A DNA stretch of 64,000 nt from Schistocephalus solidus (lineage: Eukaryota; Platyhelminthes; Cestoda; Diphyllobothriidea; Diphyllobothriidae), in NCBI GenBank assembly GCA_017591395.1, contig WEDG01004494.1, positions 124,001 to 188,000 on the forward strand, given 5' to 3'. Below, piece by piece: positions 61,491 through 64,000 of the stretch. The notes below the pieces were generated by a model that was not told where the DNA came from, made no database searches, and saw only the letters and a program-made list of their open reading frames with translations. Each line of letters starts with the position of its first letter. Positions within the stretch are counted from its first letter, which is position 1. Both the position numbers and the translations under genes were made by a program.

Positions 61491-61575
61491 CACTGGCCAT
61501 TGCATTTTGGCGCACACAATGAAATCGTCTTTCGCAGTGTTCAAATAAACATACATATATGCACGATAATATTAC

Positions 61576-61727
61576 TGGTAAAGTCAGAGGAGACTCAAAT
61601 GGCCGTTTCTAGCTCACCAACCCTCATCAGCCAGCCATACCTAATCCCAGGGTTTGGAAACCCTGAGGCTCACGCTCGCGACCTTTTGGTAGAAGTCTAA
61701 AGCCCATACAATTTTTCATGGGCTCTT
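61576..61727 (-). repeat. tRNA-Arg-derived SINE, copy F
   Basis: GAGACTCAAATGGCCGTTTCTAGCT, CATCAGCCAGCCATACC, then a degraded tRNA-like head (GGTAGAAGTCTAAAGCCC). Confidence 0.7.
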
Positions 61728-62313
61728 TGTACTTTAAGGTTTGTGTATCTTCCTCAGCGCAACTTTTTCCTGTTCACTCCAAATGCTGATGTGAATATTT
61801 GCGTTGAGATCCCTCCGCTTCAGCGAAATAACTGCTGATCATTCACATTATTTTTCAACAGGCAGTCAGCAGTATACAAAAACCGATTGATTTTTTATAC
61901 CTATGTTTGGATGCTGGTCAAAATTATAGATATAGGTTTAACCTATTTTGGTCGCTGCATAGCGCTTCTGTGCAGTATTCGGCTTAGCAGTGGGTCCACT
62001 TACATCGACTCTGCGGTTTCTGGCATATGCGCTCATCAATAACTGTAAAGCTACTTAGTTTGCAAAGTATTATTTAAGGATTGGACCTATATATTCGCGT
62101 CCTGATGTTATTAGGTCAATCCGAACATTATAACAAACATTTGAGTTTGCGAATCGGCTGCGTAAAATCCATTTCAAAAAATACTGGTATGACAGAAATT
62201 ACACAAGAAAATCCGGGGGTCCAATGCAAATTCGAACTTCTTTCAGTTGCGCCATGCACGTGGACGAATGTGGGGAAAAGAGGCTGGGTATTAACAAATA
62301 CTTACGTCATGTT

Positions 62314-62452
62314 GTTCAGCTCCGATGGAACAACGCTCCTGAAAGAGAAACCTCAGCTTCTTAAGTGCTGGGCTGAGCATTTCAGAAGTGTTCTCAACCG
62401 CCCATCCACGATCTCTGGCGTTGTCATCTGCCGGCTTCCTCAAAAGGGGACC
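62314..62452 (+). pseudogene. RTE-like linker fragment
   Basis: SSDGTTLLKEKPQLLKCWAE and RSVLNRPSTIS match the segment between endonuclease and RT of the full element (26920-27030). Nothing else of the element is attached. Confidence 0.75.
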
Positions 62453-62682
62453 GCAGCTGCCGAAGCCAAAAGGGCGGCCTGAAAGTCCCATGTGCCTACA
62501 ATCCACAACACTAACATGCAACCTCTCGCCAGATAACAAATCGATAACCCAACTTGCTGCCGCCGCAAGCGTCTCTGTTGTCAACCCTGCCCAATCAACC
62601 CCACAGGCAAAATTGGCACTTCTCGCGTAAGTGGGAAGTGCGTTTCTCTGCTCTTTCTCTGTGTGACTGGTCTAAGGAAACA

Positions 62683-62800
62683 AACCCAGCTTGAAACTGA
62701 GAGACTCCGGTAGGACGCCATAATCGCGACATTGGTGGAGAAAAGTCAGTTGCTCCAAAGTCGGCGATTATCTGTGCAGTTTTCTTCCAACGTCTGATAT
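62683..62800 (-). repeat. Repeat pair member 1, possible Penelope-like N-terminal fragment
   Basis: About 120 bp similar to 63632-63770. On the minus strand both can be read as TFLHQCRDYGVLPESL-like peptide, a pattern seen near the start of some Penelope-like proteins. Family assignment is tentative. Confidence 0.4.
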
Positions 62801-63631
62801 AAAAAGCGTTTGGCGCCCAAACTGTAGAACTGAGGTGGTATGCGTTTTTAGCCGATATATGGAAAAACAAGAGCTTCTTCGGAGAGTAATCAGGGTGTTT
62901 TGGTGAATTTTTGTGCAGGTGACAGGAACCCGTTGTCAGTCGAAATGAAAACACAGAATAAAATGAGAGTTTGCACACTAGACCAGTTAGCGCGACGAGA
63001 CGAACAGACCGTGAGAGTTTTGGGCGCAGAGTTCTAGAGGAAGAGGGAACAGTTACGGTTCGCTGTGCTGGAAGGCTTGTATGTACGCTTACCTTTCCTT
63101 GATGGCCTAGTATGCCTTGTCAACTTAATCTCTTATCTGTTTGAGACATCGCAAACCATGCCCTTCACCGATGGATAATGGTGGATGGCGTTTCAGTTGC
63201 CGAAGGAAACCATTGACCCAGATGCGTATGTTCACAAGCACTACTTTAGTTACAATAGATGATTCAAGTCCTACTAAGATTTATTTAAATGCAGCATCGA
63301 TTCGATTGAATTTTTGTCCTTCAGATAATAAACTGATTTACTATATTCCACACTGGTATTCAAAAGTTAATCAAGTCTCGTAGACATTCTGCTTTCGTTG
63401 ATAAGATGGAGAATATATTGTTTAAGATGCTTCTTTTTAAATTTTTGAATAGTTTCTCTTTCAGAGCCGTTCGGTTTTTCCTTTTAGCATTGTTGTTGAG
63501 GCCTATATGCGTTGTAGAAAGCACCTGCTTCTAAGATCACATATTTTGCTTTTACTCAGTAGAGAAGGTGCCGGCCCTCAAAATTATACATTCATTTCAC
63601 GGGAGTAGCCTTCCATTCTCATACAACAGAG

Positions 63632-63770
63632 ATGGATTGACACGTAGAGACTTCGGTGGAATGTCATTATCGCGACAGTAGTAAAGAAACTTTAGCTGCG
63701 CGAATGTCGTCGCTGACCTCCGTTCAAAGGTCTGCCAATATCTGATGGGCATAAGTGTTTAAAATCCAAG
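63632..63770 (-). repeat. Repeat pair member 2, possible Penelope-like N-terminal fragment
   Basis: Direct-orientation relative of 62683-62800, sharing the GAGACT(C/T)CGGT and ATAATCGCGACA / ATTATCGCGACA blocks. Minus strand reads LKFLYYCRDNDIPPKSL. Confidence 0.4.
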
Positions 63771-63958
63771 GTATCTAGAATAATTGAAATATTATACATA
63801 CTGTGATGATATAATAATGAGTGAAGACCCGTAGGAGCAATCGACTTTTACTAGCGCATTTTCACTGTGATTATACCAACCCCCCATTAAGCAAAATAAG
63901 AAGTGGAAATAAGGGTAGCACGCAGGGTGTCCCAGAAGTTGTATCGTCAGACAGACGT

Positions 63959-63976
63959 CAGTATCAGTATCAGTAT
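63959..63976. repeat. (CAGTAT)3 microrepeat
   Basis: Three exact hexamers near the right edge of the window. Confidence 0.9.
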
Positions 63977-64000
63977 ATTTGAGGGAGATGTAGGTGAGTC

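Noticed and set aside
63925..63950. CAGGGTGTCCCAGAAGTTGT as a mariner-type terminal inverted repeat
   Set aside because: The motif resembles mariner ends, but the window ends before any transposase or partner repeat could be seen.

Overview
This is animal nuclear DNA. The window holds one large intron-rich gene on the minus strand and, beside it, a dense graveyard of retroelements. No bacterial operons, CRISPR arrays or viral genomes are seen. A flatworm (tapeworm or fluke) is the best guess. The repeat mix (tRNA-derived SINEs, CR1-like, RTE-like, Ty3/Gypsy and Penelope-like elements) and the very short first intron point that way, but this is inference and no marker proves it.

Left third (about 5.9-20.6 kb, minus strand): a complete gene for glycogen debranching enzyme (AGL). 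I assembled 16 coding exons with GT/AG borders and compatible phases. They give a 4815-nt reading frame and a 1604-residue protein with both catalytic halves. Its introns carry tRNA-Arg-type SINEs, a (TA)n microsatellite and hairpins. Positions 1-5.9 kb are the 3' flank and hold one SINE. Positions 20.6-22.8 kb are the 5' flank, where I recognise nothing.

Middle (about 22.8-44.4 kb): nested mobile elements. A decayed CR1-like element (22.8-24.7 kb) is followed by another CR1-like copy that is split by a whole RTE-like endonuclease/reverse-transcriptase element (25033-30899). The split site is flanked by an imperfect 11-bp duplication. The inserted element ends in C2H2 zinc-finger units, then a 3' tail of alternating repeat units, then a terminal microrepeat. 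Next come a minus-strand CR1-like element with a fairly well kept reverse transcriptase (32.3-34.9 kb), a Ty3/Gypsy remnant (35.6-39.2 kb) interrupted by a 5'-truncated tail of the RTE-like element, a second copy of the split CR1-like element (39.2-42.3 kb), and an inverted zinc-finger-plus-tail copy (42.8-44.4 kb). A 400-bp repeat in opposite orientations brackets 31.5-42.8 kb.

Right third (44.4-64 kb): mostly unannotatable sequence with scattered fragments: an inverted pair of tRNA-like sequences, a Penelope-like GIY-YIG domain with one stop, two SINEs and decayed tail fragments. A few minus-strand open segments with splice-like borders may be exons of one or more unidentified genes. All element genes appear inactive here. 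The one gene likely to be expressed and identifiable is AGL.
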